Shown here: piece after piece, positions 40,262-40,317 of the stretch
Layout of the letters: every line of letters begins with the position of its first letter
Position numbering within the stretch: the stretch's first letter is position 1
Origin: Flavobacterium branchiophilum NBRC 15030 = ATCC 35035
Lineage (GTDB): Bacteria; Bacteroidota; Bacteroidia; Flavobacteriales; Flavobacteriaceae
Length of the DNA: 40,317 bases
Direction: 5' to 3'
Assembly: GCF_002217205.1 (NCBI RefSeq)
Contig: NZ_MUGT01000094.1
Coordinates: 1 to 40,317 of the forward strand
Translations under genes and position numbers: made by a program
Notes under the pieces: model-generated
The model's input: the letters and a program-made list of their open reading frames with translations, nothing else
Told to the model about the DNA's origin: nothing
The model's database searches: none

Positions 40262-40317
40262 TTTTTTTGAGAACGGTTTGTTTGGATTCATTTTTTTATA
40301 GAAAAAGAAAAAAAATC

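Overview
The window comes from a low-GC member of the Bacteroidetes, most likely the genus Flavobacterium or a close relative. Evidence for this is a SusC/SusD pair, the ExbB-ExbD-ExbD-TonB order, a TamL-type lipoprotein, a RemB-like gliding protein, Bacteroidetes-style lipoboxes and TAnnTTTG -7 promoter boxes. Almost all genes are on the minus strand. Only the 3-hydroxyanthranilate dioxygenase and a SpoU-type RNA methyltransferase are on the plus strand. I see no tRNA, rRNA, CRISPR, insertion sequence or phage gene.

Region by region, reading high to low coordinates within minus-strand operons: (1) 124-6312 is a TonB energising cluster: ExbB, two ExbDs, TonB, a 73-aa membrane protein, a PstS-like binding lipoprotein and a TPR protein. 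(2) 6969-10944 holds an ALDH7-type dehydrogenase, a divergent 3-hydroxyanthranilate dioxygenase and a pyrroline-5-carboxylate dehydrogenase. (3) 11383-13113 is an iron-sulfur set (Mrp, NifU-C domain protein, adrenodoxin-type ferredoxin), followed by a cysteine-rich DUF3109 protein. (4) 14094-21704 has RemB-like, AccD, class II aldolase, TamL and a divergent rRNA methyltransferase. (5) 21885-25397 is a three-gene sugar operon: SUT-like MFS symporter, (alpha/alpha)6 glycosidase and PfkB fructokinase. (6) 25657-39350 is a SusC/SusD locus, then two tandem FG-GAP/VCBS-ASPIC/UnbV lipoproteins of about 1,100 aa, a vanadium-haloperoxidase-family lipoprotein and an SRPBCC/GyrI-like protein. (7) folA is at the right edge.

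The most interesting region is 21885-39481. The SUT-like operon and susC are preceded by nearly the same composite operator: ATCGTTTTCG, 6-7 bases, then CGAAAACGNTTTCGAT. It looks like a LacI-family double site, so the two operons are probably one regulon. A third core lies at 40250. A consistent reading is outer-membrane uptake by SusCD, inner-membrane uptake by the symporter, cytoplasmic hydrolysis and fructose phosphorylation. Between the two co-regulated operons sits the less understood module: the paired VCBS/UnbV lipoproteins and a haloperoxidase-like protein that keeps every vanadate-binding signature residue. This is the best candidate for an undescribed system.

Other points worth attention are a modular intergenic repeat in three copies (2798, 11142, 27953), an AccD that has lost all four zinc-ribbon cysteines, and an Mrp ATPase without the CxxC of its family.
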